Positions 48,662 through 57,007 of a stretch of 64,000 nt of DNA are shown here, in pieces (positions within the stretch are counted from its first letter, which is position 1; each line of letters begins with the position of its first letter). The notes beneath the pieces are model-generated. The model made no database searches. It was not told the origin of the DNA and saw only the letters and a program-made list of their open reading frames with translations. Source of the stretch: a virus; IMG/VR virus record IMGVR_UViG_3300036829_000172, positions 62,001 through 126,000 of that record; one strand, written 5' to 3'. The position numbers were made by a program, and so were the translations under genes.

Positions 48662-48969
48662 GCGATGACCTCGCGGAGCTCGACGACGTGACCTCGAGCG
48701 TGCTCGGTATGCTCGGTCGCTTCCTTGATCGCCGCGGCGCGCTCAGTGTGCACGCTGAACCGGGTGGCGCACCACGTGCAGCAGGGCTGGTACTGGACAG
48801 CGCCGACCGGCGCCGCGGTCAGGCCGGCGGCGGCAAGGATGGCTTCGACGGCGAGCACGCCCGCTGTGAAGTCGTAAGGTTCGGCGCTGGTGGTGCCGCG
48901 GGCCAGGCACGCCAGCAGGTAGCCGGCCTTCTCGACCGGGCTGCGGCGCTGCAAAATGATGTCGGTCAT
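48658..48969 (-). CDS. Hypothetical protein with CCTWC motif
   Basis: 103 aa. Helical (YDFTAGVLAVEAILAAAGL) with YQPCCTWCATRFSVH, then an acidic helix. ATGA overlap downstream. Unknown. Confidence 0.6.
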   Translation of the reverse strand: MTDIILQRRSPVEKAGYLLACLARGTTSAEPYDFTAGVLAVEAILAAAGLTAAPVGAVQYQPCCTWCATRFSVHTERAAAIKEATEHTEHARGHVVELREVIA

Positions 48970-48972
48970 GGC

Positions 48973-49209
48973 CTAGCTCCTTCTGGTGCATTTGGCGTGC
49001 ACCGGATCTGGGTTCCACGCCGCAGCTTGGACGCGAAGCTCGTCCAGGATCTCCTGCCGGGTTTTGAGCTGCCCGCGCCCGTTCTTGTTGAACGGGTTGA
49101 TCGTCTGGCGGAACGTGTGCCGCAGCGACGCCCGGATACCGCAGACCCGGCAACGGAAGGTTCGGTGCGTCGATACCGCCACCACGTCGTAGGTTTCAGT
49201 GACCCTCAT
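48973..49209 (-). CDS. Small zinc-ribbon-like protein
   Basis: 78 aa. FRCRVCGIRASLRHTF and a C-terminal VHAKCTRRS. TCATGA overlap with the upstream gene. Confidence 0.6.
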   Translation of the reverse strand: MRVTETYDVVAVSTHRTFRCRVCGIRASLRHTFRQTINPFNKNGRGQLKTRQEILDELRVQAAAWNPDPVHAKCTRRS

Positions 49210-49337
49210 GACGGTGCGCCCGTATAGTCGTGACAATTTCCGCAATAGCCGAACTTGATGTCGTTGGCGTTGTAGCTGGTCATCCCGCATACCGGGCAAG
49301 TAAAGTGCGGCTGCGACGGCCGTTCGGTGCCTGTCAT
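49206..49337 (-). CDS. 43-residue zinc-ribbon micro-protein
   Basis: FTCPVCGMTSYNANDIKFGY followed by CGNCHDYTG: a complete four-Cys ribbon common in mycobacteriophages. Overlaps both neighbours. Confidence 0.6.
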   Translation of the reverse strand: MTGTERPSQPHFTCPVCGMTSYNANDIKFGYCGNCHDYTGAPS

Positions 49338-49507
49338 CGCGGTGCGCTCCGTATCCACAGCGCCTCCTCGTCGGTGATGACGCCGCGCCCTGCGAGGAGG
49401 GCCAGGAGGCGTTCGAGCTGGTTTGCGGCGAGTCTGGCCGACTGGCGGGCGGCGTCGGCGGCGGCTTGCGCGTGGACGTGTGGTGGTTCATTTCCTCCGT
49501 TGGGCAT
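49334..49507 (-). CDS. 57-residue helical protein
   Basis: HVHAQAAADAARQSARLAAN, QLERLLALLAGRGV. Overlaps at both ends. Unknown. Confidence 0.5.
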   Translation of the reverse strand: MPNGGNEPPHVHAQAAADAARQSARLAANQLERLLALLAGRGVITDEEALWIRSAPR

Positions 49508-49694
49508 GTTCGCTCCTGTCTAGTTGGGCGAGGACATCGCCGCGGCGGCGGCGGTGATGACCGCCGAGGTGAAAGCCGCCGCAGTCCGGGCATGGATAGG
49601 GTTCGACCTTGTCGCGGTACGGCAGCTGCGCCTGGACGCGCCGCGCGGCGGCGCGGTCGAGGTGCCGTATTTTGCCGGTTGCAGCGCACCTCAT
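49488..49694 (-). CDS. Zinc-finger-like phage protein
   Basis: 68 aa from ATG 49694. CAATGKIRHLDRAAARRVQA and YPCPDCGGFHLGGHH, a common small actinophage family. 4-bp overlap upstream. Confidence 0.6.
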   Translation of the reverse strand: MRCAATGKIRHLDRAAARRVQAQLPYRDKVEPYPCPDCGGFHLGGHHRRRRGDVLAQLDRSEHAQRRK

Positions 49695-50221
49695 GTCGAC
49701 TCCGGATGTGCAAGCTCCCTGTAGCAGTCGCGGCAGGCGCCCGCCAGATAGCAGAACCCGCCGGCTACCACCGACACAGCAACGATGGGGTCCTCCGGCA
49801 TCCCCGCACACACATGCCCGCAGCCGTCGCAGGTCTTGTCGGTCACAGGGCCGATTTTGAGCAGCTCAGTGCACAGCTCGCAGACCACCAAACCGGGTCT
49901 CCACGCCGCCGCCCAGACCGGCTGCGGGAAGTTGACATCCGGGCGGTGCCCGCAGGTCCGGCCCTTGTCGTTGGCCCAGGCCAGGAACGCATCGAGCATT
50001 CCCAGCCGCAACCAGCCGCTCATATCGTCGAGGTCGCCGAGATACCCCGGATTACCTAACGCCTGTTGTGCGCGGCGTTGCATGTCGCGGGTCGCCGACG
50101 AAAGCTGGTCCGTGAACGCCTGCCCGACCTTGGCGTGGTCAGCCGCCCACTGTTGAGGTGTGCGGTTGGCCAGCGCTTCCTCGAACTCGACGGCGTTGGT
50201 GATGCGTCTACGTTCGGTCAT
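49691..50221 (-). CDS. Hypothetical Cys-rich protein
   Basis: 176 aa. Helical N-terminal half, CELCTELL, CDGCGHVCAG and CRDCYREL. Unknown phage-type protein. Confidence 0.6.
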   Translation of the reverse strand: MTERRRITNAVEFEEALANRTPQQWAADHAKVGQAFTDQLSSATRDMQRRAQQALGNPGYLGDLDDMSGWLRLGMLDAFLAWANDKGRTCGHRPDVNFPQPVWAAAWRPGLVVCELCTELLKIGPVTDKTCDGCGHVCAGMPEDPIVAVSVVAGGFCYLAGACRDCYRELAHPEST

Positions 50222-50525
50222 GCGCCTTCCCTGTGTTCATGGGCCAGTCCACCTCCGGTGGAGTCCAGTCATTGAGGCGCAGCCGTTGGAAGAAGTTGGG
50301 GATCGTCGGGAACGGCGGATCGTAGTATCCGTCGAGCACAGCCTGGGCCATTGCCCCCTGAAGTTTGATGACCATCTCAACAGACAGATGGGGGTGTTCT
50401 GCGGGGTCGTACGGCCACCACGACGGTGTGCGCGACACGTCGGCGCATCGCCGGTGGTACTCCTGGAGCCCATGGTTGAGCTGCCACTGCTCGGCGATGC
50501 GTAGGCACCGTCTGCGACTGATCAC
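50208..50525 (-). CDS. Hypothetical protein
   Basis: 105 aa. ISRRRCLRIAEQWQLNHGLQ, WWPYDPAEHPHLSVEMV and YYDPPFPTIPNFFQ. Unknown; coupled both sides. Confidence 0.6.
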   Translation of the reverse strand: MISRRRCLRIAEQWQLNHGLQEYHRRCADVSRTPSWWPYDPAEHPHLSVEMVIKLQGAMAQAVLDGYYDPPFPTIPNFFQRLRLNDWTPPEVDWPMNTGKAHDRT

Positions 50526-51001
50526 CGATCGAGTGCTTTCAGCGCGGGCAGCAGCGCCGGCATGGTGTTGGTGGCGTAGGCATGGTCGATGTCGTCGCGC
50601 ACCGCGTCGGCGACGGTCTGCCCGCTCGGCAAAACCAGGTGACCTAAAAATTCGGTGTCGAACGTGGAGATACCAGCCTGGACGGCCTCAAGTTTCGCCT
50701 TGATCACCAAGTTCAGGGCGCGCCACCGTTGCCGCACCGCCTGCTCATAGGCGGCGTCGCGCTGCAGCGCCGTACGCTGCTTGCCGCGTTCAGGGGTGTG
50801 GGTGAACTCGCGGCTGTTGCGGTCGGGCATTCCCACCGCGATCTTGACTTGCCGGTCGTGCATCATGAACCAGACCATGGCGCGATCGTCACCTTCGCCC
50901 CACAGCACCTGGTCGGCGCCGTAGCGGCGCAGCGTGGCGCGGATCTCGGCCATCGACCGGTCGGTGGACACGTCGGTGCCGGCCGCGTAGGTGCCCGCCA
51001 C
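50522..51001 (-). CDS. Widely conserved actinophage/plasmid protein
   Basis: 159 aa. STDRSMAEIRATLRRYGADQ, RALNLVIKAKLEAVQAGIST, EFLGHLVLPSGQTVADAV. I recognise the pattern as a common family in phages and integrative elements, without known function. Confidence 0.7.
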   Translation of the reverse strand: MAGTYAAGTDVSTDRSMAEIRATLRRYGADQVLWGEGDDRAMVWFMMHDRQVKIAVGMPDRNSREFTHTPERGKQRTALQRDAAYEQAVRQRWRALNLVIKAKLEAVQAGISTFDTEFLGHLVLPSGQTVADAVRDDIDHAYATNTMPALLPALKALDR

Positions 51002-51448
51002 TTAGGTGCCCCGGGTGATGTTGATGTCGCATTTGTGCAGCGAGATCTTGTGGATCACCCGGTTCTCGAGGGCAGCGTCCCACTCCTGGTTCTCTGCGCG
51101 CAACGAGTAGCTGAGGGTGCCGCCACGGATCCGGCTAGCCGCGGCGGCATGCACCTGAGCTTCGATTTTGAAGCCCACATCGTCGACCACCAGCTTCAGG
51201 GTGCCCGTGCGGGTGCGGGCCAGCGGCGCACCCGCGTTGTTCAGCATCAGCGCCACGTCGGGGTCGCGGCCGACGGCGTCGAGGAAAACGTCGCGGCCGA
51301 TGTACTCGGTCCACCCGCCGTGCTCCGGCCCGCCGTACATTTCCCGCGAATCGAAGTCGGTGACGTACCCGGACACGGTGACCGTCCCCGGCGTCGGGCT
51401 GGGGCCGATATGCACAAGCTGACTGATCACAGGCGGCTCATTTCGCAT
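51002..51448 (-). CDS. Prohead-protease-like protein, catalytic His replaced
   Basis: 148 aa from ATG 51448. SGYVTDFDSREMYGGPEHGG and PDVALMLNNAGAPLART align with the protease at 20611, but Asn71 stands at the catalytic His85 position of that enzyme; the Ser region is LSYSLRA (Ser113). Probably not proteolytic, possibly a regulator or decoy. Confidence 0.7.
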   Translation of the reverse strand: MRNEPPVISQLVHIGPSPTPGTVTVSGYVTDFDSREMYGGPEHGGWTEYIGRDVFLDAVGRDPDVALMLNNAGAPLARTRTGTLKLVVDDVGFKIEAQVHAAAASRIRGGTLSYSLRAENQEWDAALENRVIHKISLHKCDINITRGT

Positions 51449-51689
51449 GCCAATCACGCTGAATCCTGTCCATCGCGGCCGGCGACATGCGGACGTCCGT
51501 GGACAGCCGGGCGCGCCGGTTTTCGTCGTAGCGGCGCTGCAACTCCCGCATCGCCGCCCGCCACTCTTCGGTGTGCATGACTCCCCGGTTGATCTCACTG
51601 TTGTAGGTGGCCAGCGTGTTCATCTCAGCCTCGGTGAGACCGTACAGTTCGTCTATGGACTCGCGCCGGCGAGGGCGCAGCAGGCTCAT
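51438..51689 (-). CDS. Helical hypothetical protein
   Basis: 83 aa from ATG 51689. LYGLTEAEMNTLATYNSEIN and MRELQRRYDENRRARLS. Upstream of the protease-like gene; unknown. Confidence 0.6.
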   Translation of the reverse strand: MSLLRPRRRESIDELYGLTEAEMNTLATYNSEINRGVMHTEEWRAAMRELQRRYDENRRARLSTDVRMSPAAMDRIQRDWHAK

Positions 51690-51979
51690 ACCAACTCCTG
51701 GGTAGCTTCCCGAACCACGTGACACAGCCGGTCAGCGGCCCAATGCTCCCGTGAGAAGCCGGCCACACCGCTGCGCTGCGACTCGACATCGACACCGGCC
51801 TGGGCCAACTCGTCGAGCAGCTGCTGCGGATCCTGCCCGCAACCCACACAGCGCAGGTTGTCGGCGACCGCCACATGTCCGTCGCGGGCGATGCACGGCG
51901 TCATGTCGGATTGGGCGCGGGGACAGCCCACCGTGCCGGGGCTGTCGTCGTAGCGGCCGTAGCCACACACACCCTTCAC
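51686..51979 (-). CDS. Cys-containing hypothetical protein
   Basis: 97 aa, GTG (GTGA overlap). Cys at VGCPRAQSDMTPC, RCVGCGQDP, then a helical C-terminus. Unknown. Confidence 0.58.
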   Translation of the reverse strand: MKGVCGYGRYDDSPGTVGCPRAQSDMTPCIARDGHVAVADNLRCVGCGQDPQQLLDELAQAGVDVESQRSGVAGFSREHWAADRLCHVVREATQELV

Positions 51980-52149
51980 TCCAAACCTCCCCTGATCTGC
52001 TCCATCACCGACCGGCCGAAGTCCAACGCCTTGCACCGCATACCGTTCGCGGCGGCGTAACGCAGCCCTTCCAGCTCCCGCCCGAACAGCACCAGGTCAG
52101 TGCCGTCAGGTGCGTAGGCGCCCCACACCTGACGCACACGGCTCCTCAC
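51976..52149 (-). CDS. 57-residue hypothetical protein
   Basis: GTG start overlapping the upstream TGA. VRQVWGAYAPDGTDLVLFG, GRSVMEQIRGGLE. Unknown. Confidence 0.5.
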   Translation of the reverse strand: MRSRVRQVWGAYAPDGTDLVLFGRELEGLRYAAANGMRCKALDFGRSVMEQIRGGLE

Positions 52150-52418
52150 CCCAGCGGCGTTGTGAAGATCGGATTGGCCGGCAACATCATCACCGGCATC
52201 CGGCACAGCGGGCAGATCCCGTCCTGCAGCACCCTTGTCGGCCTTGCCTGACCGCACTCCCTGCAGTTCTCCCATGGTCCGGCTCCTATCCGCCAGTTTT
52301 GAGCGTTTGGGGACGTATTTCCCCGTTGTGTGGCGTTTTCGCCCATTTTCTGGGCCACATCTGATCTAACCGTGGGGGGGTGCGTCTCGTGGGCCACGGG
52401 AACATGGTAGTCCAGCAC
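52146..52418 (-). CDS. Zinc-ribbon-like hypothetical protein
   Basis: Up to 90 aa (ATG 52346 would give 66). CRECGQARPTRVLQDGICPL then C, a four-Cys site. Start uncertain. Confidence 0.5.
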   Translation of the reverse strand: MLDYHVPVAHETHPPTVRSDVAQKMGENATQRGNTSPNAQNWRIGAGPWENCRECGQARPTRVLQDGICPLCRMPVMMLPANPIFTTPLG

Positions 52419-52435
52419 GCTGAAAGATTGAACGG

Positions 52436-52570
52436 TCAGGCGGCGACGCTGTCCGGTGTTTTCGGCGGCGGCGGCAACAAATCCACGAGCGCCACCAAAA
52501 GCGCCCGTAATACCGCCAGATCGTCGGCGAGCCGACGCAGCTCCAACTCAACCTCGTCGAGGCCGTCCAT
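52436..52570 (-). CDS. 44-residue helical protein
   Basis: MDGLDEVELELRRLADDLAV, LRALLVALVDLLPPPP. Begins in a TGATG overlap with the HTH gene. Unknown, possibly its partner. Confidence 0.5.
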   Translation of the reverse strand: MDGLDEVELELRRLADDLAVLRALLVALVDLLPPPPKTPDSVAA

Positions 52571-52743
52571 CACCACTCCTGCTCGTCGCCGTCGCCGAGC
52601 AGCCGCGTCAACGCACGCGACACCCCGCCCCGCGACATCCCCACCCGCGCCGCGATCGCCGAGAGCGGCGCGCCGCCAGCCCGCATCTGGACAATGATGC
52701 GGTCCCGCTCATGCGCGCCGAGCTCGTAGCGCCGCTCAGGCAT
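52570..52743 (-). CDS. 57-residue HTH protein
   Basis: AHERDRIIVQMRAGGAPLSA, then IAARVGMSRGGVSRALTRLL, a resolvase-type HTH. Paralogue at 63790-63963, same length. A candidate small regulator. Confidence 0.65.
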   Translation of the reverse strand: MPERRYELGAHERDRIIVQMRAGGAPLSAIAARVGMSRGGVSRALTRLLGDGDEQEW

Positions 52744-52948
52744 AATGGCCGTGCAGATGCGGCGAATGCGTCACCGACGGCTCAATCTCGACGTCGAATT
52801 CATCGTTGTCGGCCGACACCGTCACCTCCGAAACCGATCCGTCATTGTGCAGGACCTTGACCTGCTCGGGCGGCTCGCCCGGGTGGATAGTCCGCAGCGT
52901 CTGCGGTCCGTCGTCTCCGGAATGTCGTACGGAAAACCAGCTCAGCAC
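52736..52948 (-). CDS. Hypothetical acidic protein
   Basis: 70 aa. QVKVLHNDGSVSEVTVSADN and a His-rich end (HSPHLHGHYA). First gene of the long - operon; a ~130-bp divergent region with the methyltransferase lies upstream. Confidence 0.55.
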   Translation of the reverse strand: MLSWFSVRHSGDDGPQTLRTIHPGEPPEQVKVLHNDGSVSEVTVSADNDEFDVEIEPSVTHSPHLHGHYA

Positions 52949-53076
52949 ATGGACCGCCTCCTCGTAAGCGGGGTGTTTTGTGGAATTGATTCCACATCCC
53001 AGTGTTGTGCGGCAACATAAACCCGCGGCGAGGCGCGCCGAGGAAACCGGCGAAAACTGGGGCAGACTGTCTGGCC

Positions 53077-53775
53077 ATGGGCTATATCGAGGAGCAGGCG
53101 TCCGGCTGGATCGATATCGGCCGGTTCCACCACGAATACGACCGCAACCCGGTCGGGCAGCGGCCCGAAACCGCCGACGGGCCGGGCGCCACCGTAGCCC
53201 TCACAGAGGACCTGCGCCGCTGGCTTTCCTCGCTGCTGCGCCGCAGCGAGGTCTACACGATGCTCGACGCCGCCTGCGGCGACTGGTCGTGGATGCGGCT
53301 GGTCGATTTAGGGAACACCGAATACACCGGCTGGGACGTCGACCCGGGCCGCATCGACACCTGCCGCCGCCGCGTCGCGACCGGCGACTTCGTAGCCCTG
53401 GACCGGCCCAACACGGTGTTCGAGACGGTGAACCTGCTCACCGTCGACCAAATCGGCTACTACGACCTGGTGTTGTGCCGCGACTTTTTGATGCACGTCC
53501 CCAACGAGCACGTGTCCGCGATCCTGCGTAAGATCCGCGCCGGCGGGAGTCTGCTGCTGCTGGCCACCTCATTTCCGGGCGCCGACAACACGGCGCGGGC
53601 GTGGCATCCGGAAACCGCGACGTGGGCCGGCTACATGGAGCAGCCGCTCGACCTGTGTGCGCCGCCGTTTTCGTTGGGCATCCCGCTGGAATCGTTCGCC
53701 GAGCAGCCGGGCCCGTGGGGCGTGCTGGCGGTCCCGCGTGAGCTGGGATTATGGCGGATCAACGAAGTGGATTAA
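53077..53775 (+). CDS. Class I SAM methyltransferase
   Basis: 232 aa from ATG 53077 (weak ribosome-binding site). MLDAACGDWSWMRLVDLG, YTGWDVDPGRI, LCRDFLMHVP and LATSFPGADN match the enzyme at 43182, but this copy lacks the extensions. Substrate unknown (small molecule or glycan more likely than DNA). Confidence 0.8.
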   Translation: MGYIEEQASGWIDIGRFHHEYDRNPVGQRPETADGPGATVALTEDLRRWLSSLLRRSEVYTMLDAACGDWSWMRLVDLGNTEYTGWDVDPGRIDTCRRRVATGDFVALDRPNTVFETVNLLTVDQIGYYDLVLCRDFLMHVPNEHVSAILRKIRAGGSLLLLATSFPGADNTARAWHPETATWAGYMEQPLDLCAPPFSLGIPLESFAEQPGPWGVLAVPRELGLWRINEVD

Positions 53776-54095
53776 CGCCATCCTGGAACACGGGACGTTG
53801 GGTGATTGGCCTCGTGTCCCAATCCGAATCTGATAGCGCCGTGATCGAGCTGCGCCGCGAACCCGACGGCGTCTACGTCGACCGGGCCGACCCGGTCATG
53901 TGGTTCGCCAAACACACGCTCGACATGATCAAGGCTGAACCGTTCGACAACGGGTGGACCTTCGACGGCACGCACGTCACGCTCAACGCAGCTAACGGGC
54001 GGTGGGTGTGGAAGCTGACCGGGCGCAGTAAACGCCACGACTACGGGCCGGGCCTGGCGCCGCTGCTCCTGGTGGAGGCGGTGTGGCCGGATTAG
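53751..54095 (+). CDS. Conserved phage-type protein
   Basis: 114 aa. ELRREPDGVYVDRADPVMWF, NAANGRWVWKLTGRSKR. Overlaps the methyltransferase 3' end by 25 bp. Unknown. Confidence 0.6.
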   Translation: MADQRSGLTPSWNTGRWVIGLVSQSESDSAVIELRREPDGVYVDRADPVMWFAKHTLDMIKAEPFDNGWTFDGTHVTLNAANGRWVWKLTGRSKRHDYGPGLAPLLLVEAVWPD

Positions 54096-54247
54096 TACCA
54101 GTGCGATCTGCCGCCGACAGCATGGCCGGTGCCGCCCAGTATCCACAGCACTGCGCCGATCACCACCAGCGCGACACCGATGTAGAGCAGAATGCTGATA
54201 CCGAATACCCATCCCAGGATCGCCAGGATGGCACCTAGAACAATCAT
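54092..54247 (-). CDS. DUF6131-like two-helix membrane protein
   Basis: 51 aa from ATG 54247. MIVLGAILAILGWVFGISIL then IGVALVVIGAVLWILG and a GGRSHWY end, a pattern common in mycobacteria and their phages. Imperfect TGTTC-GGGT-GAACA palindrome lies just upstream (54263-54276). Confidence 0.7.
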   Translation of the reverse strand: MIVLGAILAILGWVFGISILLYIGVALVVIGAVLWILGGTGHAVGGRSHWY

Positions 54248-54317
54248 GTTGTGCCCCTTACTTGTTCGGGTGAACACTAAACCTGCGGGCGGCGGTTGAC
54301 CCGGCGGCGCGCCGCCC

Positions 54318-54659
54318 CTACCGGATCGAGGGCTCGGAGGCGTGCGGATCCTTGACGATCTGCCCCTTGTACCAACCGAATTCGCGTAGCTCGTGCAGTT
54401 CCACCCGGGCCAGCCGCCACATCAGCCAGTCGATCACCTGCGCCTCGTTCAGCAGCGGCGGCACCGGCACATGCACGTTCTGGACCTGCATGTCCTGCGG
54501 GTGATACGAGTTGGGCACCTCCAGGCGCACATCCAGGCAGAACCCTTCATACGGGAAGTCGTCGAACGGCTGCATGTGACAGCGCAGGGTCCAGCCGGGC
54601 TTGTAGCGGAAGGCGGCGACGATAGCGGCGATCTCGTCGGGGCAGAGATAGCGGTTCAC
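54318..54659 (-). CDS. YKPGW-family phage protein
   Basis: 113 aa, GTG. CPDEIAAIVAAFRYKPGWTL, VELHELREFGWYKGQIVKDP. Paralogue of 39744-40094. Unknown. Confidence 0.65.
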   Translation of the reverse strand: MNRYLCPDEIAAIVAAFRYKPGWTLRCHMQPFDDFPYEGFCLDVRLEVPNSYHPQDMQVQNVHVPVPPLLNEAQVIDWLMWRLARVELHELREFGWYKGQIVKDPHASEPSIR

Positions 54660-54660
54660 G

Positions 54661-54879
54661 TCATCCTTTCTCGGCCCTGCTGCCGCCGAGCTGCTCGGCG
54701 ATCCGCACCGCCTCACCGATGGTCAACGGTTCAGCCACCGGAGCCGGCCGGCAAATCTTGTACGGTATCGCGGGACCGCCGCCCGCACCCGCGACGTGCC
54801 CGATGTGCAGCCACTCGGGCCCCAGTCCGTAGTCGAACTGGCGGATTTCGACGTGACAGTGTTTGCACTGCGCACCCAC
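54661..54879 (-). CDS. Zinc-site hypothetical protein
   Basis: 72 aa. CKHCHVEIRQFDYGLGPEWL, H...YKIC and a helical end. Unknown. Confidence 0.58.
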   Translation of the reverse strand: MGAQCKHCHVEIRQFDYGLGPEWLHIGHVAGAGGGPAIPYKICRPAPVAEPLTIGEAVRIAEQLGGSRAEKG

Positions 54880-55355
54880 TATTCCTCCGGATCACGGACC
54901 CGTTTGCGGTGTTCGGCCAGGTCGTCGGGGGTTTCCACCGTCTGCCGCGCATACTGGCGCAGCAGCGTGTCACGTTCGGTGGGCGGCAGGTCAGCCAGAT
55001 GCCGCAAAAAGTGCGGGAACAGGTTGCCGACGGCCTGGGCGATCGCGGCCGGCAGCGTCGCGCCGAGGTGTTCGACCTGGGCGGCGACCTGTTGAGGCAG
55101 GGCTTCCAAACCTTGTATGCCCGCCGCCTCGATCTGACCGATCTGGGCCGGCAGTGCCTCGAGTTCGGCGGTCAACACCTGCGGGATACCCATCACTTTG
55201 TCGGTGATCAGCGCGAAGTCGCCGACCACGGTGTCGCGGAACTTCTGCGCGGCCCTCGTCAGAATCTCGTCCTCATGCGACAGCAGCGCATCCATCGCGG
55301 CTGTCACACCGACCTGGATACGGCCGTCAACCCAGCTCGTCACAGGATCAGCCAT
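54879..55355 (-). CDS. Helical hypothetical protein
   Basis: 158 aa. WVDGRIQVGVTAAMDALLSH, many Leu/Ala/Gln heptad-like positions (ALPQQVAAQVEHLGATLPAA). Possibly a coiled structural protein; unknown. Confidence 0.6.
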   Translation of the reverse strand: MADPVTSWVDGRIQVGVTAAMDALLSHEDEILTRAAQKFRDTVVGDFALITDKVMGIPQVLTAELEALPAQIGQIEAAGIQGLEALPQQVAAQVEHLGATLPAAIAQAVGNLFPHFLRHLADLPPTERDTLLRQYARQTVETPDDLAEHRKRVRDPEE

Positions 55356-55361
55356 GGTGTG

Positions 55362-55595
55362 TCACCACACCATCGTGGTCGGGGTGGTGTACATGATCGG
55401 CTCGCGGCAACAGTCATCGTCGGCGGCGGCGGCCCGGTCAGCGTCGGGCACGTTGGCATACAAGGCTTTCTGCTGCTTACGTGCGGACTCCTGGTCAGGG
55501 TGGCATCCCTTGAGGTCACCGGTATCGGAGTTGACGACCGACCACTTTTTGCCGGCGGGGCAGCGGGAGTCGTTCTGCTTGATGCTGTACGGCAT
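55362..55595 (-). CDS. Conserved phage protein
   Basis: 77 aa. RCPAGKKWSVVNSDTGDLKG and GCHPDQESARKQQKALYANV resemble a small domain often found beside or fused to prohead proteases. Unknown. Confidence 0.62.
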   Translation of the reverse strand: MPYSIKQNDSRCPAGKKWSVVNSDTGDLKGCHPDQESARKQQKALYANVPDADRAAAADDDCCREPIMYTTPTTMVW

Positions 55596-55658
55596 AGGAT
55601 GATCATCCCGCCGAACATGCAGGCCACGGATGTGACACGCCGCGTGGGAGCGTTTAGA

Positions 55659-55690
55659 GGAGCGCCGCCCCTCTTAGAGGGGCAGCGCTC
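55659..55690. terminator. Hairpin in divergent gap
   Basis: GAGCGCCGCCCCTC-TTAG-AGGGGCAGCGCTC, stem with one internal mismatch. Located between divergent genes 55595 (-) and 55817 (+); may be an attenuator or structural element rather than a terminator. Confidence 0.5.
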
Positions 55691-55816
55691 ACGGCCACTT
55701 GGACCGTACCCTTCAGGGCCTAGCCCCGGTAGATACGCCGTACCCGGGGACGGCGGCCTGATGACGCTATCACAGAAGGGTTCCGGTTGTCAGCGCGCTG
55801 GAGCATAATCTGGGGT

Positions 55817-55948
55817 ATGGGCCAAATAGGCAAAGAGAAGCGTCGTATCGAGGCCACCCCACTCACCACGAAGCCGGTACGCAAACCGATCCCCACACCC
55901 GCACCGGCACCAGCGCCTGCACCGGTGAAGGAGCCGGCGCCGGTGTGA
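55817..55948 (+). CDS. 43-residue Pro/Ala-rich protein
   Basis: MGQIGKEKRRIEATPLTTKP then repeated PA dipeptides. GTGA overlap with next gene. A typical tiny mycobacteriophage gene. Confidence 0.5.
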   Translation: MGQIGKEKRRIEATPLTTKPVRKPIPTPAPAPAPAPVKEPAPV

Positions 55949-56607
55949 CCGAGCAGCATCCCGACGAGGCCGCTGGCGGCCTGGATCCGGACGTAACCGA
56001 GTTCGACGTCTTCGCGCTGCGCAGCTTCAAATTCTCGATCGAGCAGCAGACGCAGAAGATCGGCCAGTCGATCGGCTGGTGGAGCGACGGCCGCGCGCGG
56101 GTCTGGCGGCCGGTCGCCTACGGCCGGGTCGACGGTTGGGAGGACGGCACCTGCGAAGCCGTCTGCCACGGCTACAGCAATCCGCGGCATGAAGCGCCGA
56201 ACGAGAATTGCGGCTGCGGTGTGTACGGCTCCCTGTCGTACGCCGACGTGCTGGGCCAGTACCACGACGCGGCGAAGCATCTGGTGGCGGTGATCGCCGC
56301 GGAAGGGAAAACGATCATCGGCACACGCGGCCTGCGGACCGCGTTCGCCCGCGTCGTCGCCTACTGGGCCGACCCCGGCGGGCCCACACAGCAGACCGCG
56401 ACGGCGGACTTCTGGGGTCGCACTGTGGCGTATGAGGGGCCGATGCATCCGACGTATCGGGAAGTCGCGGCCTCGCAGTTCAAAGACGCGCAGTCCTACG
56501 ACTGCCCGCTGGAGATGGTCGAGGAATACGGGCTGGCGCTGCTGCCGCCCGCCGAGGCACGCAGGGGCGGCGGTAACTACTGGACAGGCCGCCATCAACC
56601 ATCGTGA
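55945..56607 (+). CDS. Conserved phage-type protein
   Basis: 220 aa, GTG. RVWRPVAYGRV, CEAVCHGYSNPRHEAPNENC, CGCGVYGSL, EGKTIIGTRGLRTAFARVVA. Familiar pattern of unknown function in actinophages. Confidence 0.68.
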   Translation: MTEQHPDEAAGGLDPDVTEFDVFALRSFKFSIEQQTQKIGQSIGWWSDGRARVWRPVAYGRVDGWEDGTCEAVCHGYSNPRHEAPNENCGCGVYGSLSYADVLGQYHDAAKHLVAVIAAEGKTIIGTRGLRTAFARVVAYWADPGGPTQQTATADFWGRTVAYEGPMHPTYREVAASQFKDAQSYDCPLEMVEEYGLALLPPAEARRGGGNYWTGRHQPS

Positions 56608-56996
56608 AATCCAGCGGGCTTACACTGACACTCGTGACCAGCCCGTCGGACCTGAAATGGTTCGACCTCGCGCCCGCCTGGGCGCAGGAAATGTACACGG
56701 CCCTCTCAGCGCAGATCGCCGCAGTCGGAAGCATGGAAGGACAAATCATGGCTCAAGTACAGATCGACGACGCGACCCTCAACAACGCTGTCGCCGTCCT
56801 GCAGAACACGTCGGGTCAGCTGGAGACCTTGTCGGCCGCGGTTGAGGAGTTCATCGCCGCCAACCCGCCGGTCCCGCAGGCGCAACTGGACGCGCTGAAC
56901 ACCGCGCTGAGCGGCAGCCAGAAAGCGCTCGCCGACGGGCAGCAAGCCGCAACCGACCTCGCCGCGCAGAACCCGACACCCCCAGCCGGCCCCTAA
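56604..56996 (+). CDS. Helical phage protein
   Basis: 130 aa from GTG 56604 (GTGA overlap); ATG 56748 with GGAAGGA gives an 82-aa form that looks more typical. QIDDATLNNAVAVLQNTSGQ, ALNTALSGSQKALADGQQ. Unknown. Confidence 0.6.
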   Translation: MKSSGLTLTLVTSPSDLKWFDLAPAWAQEMYTALSAQIAAVGSMEGQIMAQVQIDDATLNNAVAVLQNTSGQLETLSAAVEEFIAANPPVPQAQLDALNTALSGSQKALADGQQAATDLAAQNPTPPAGP

Positions 56997-57007
56997 ACCG
57001 CGAGGTC

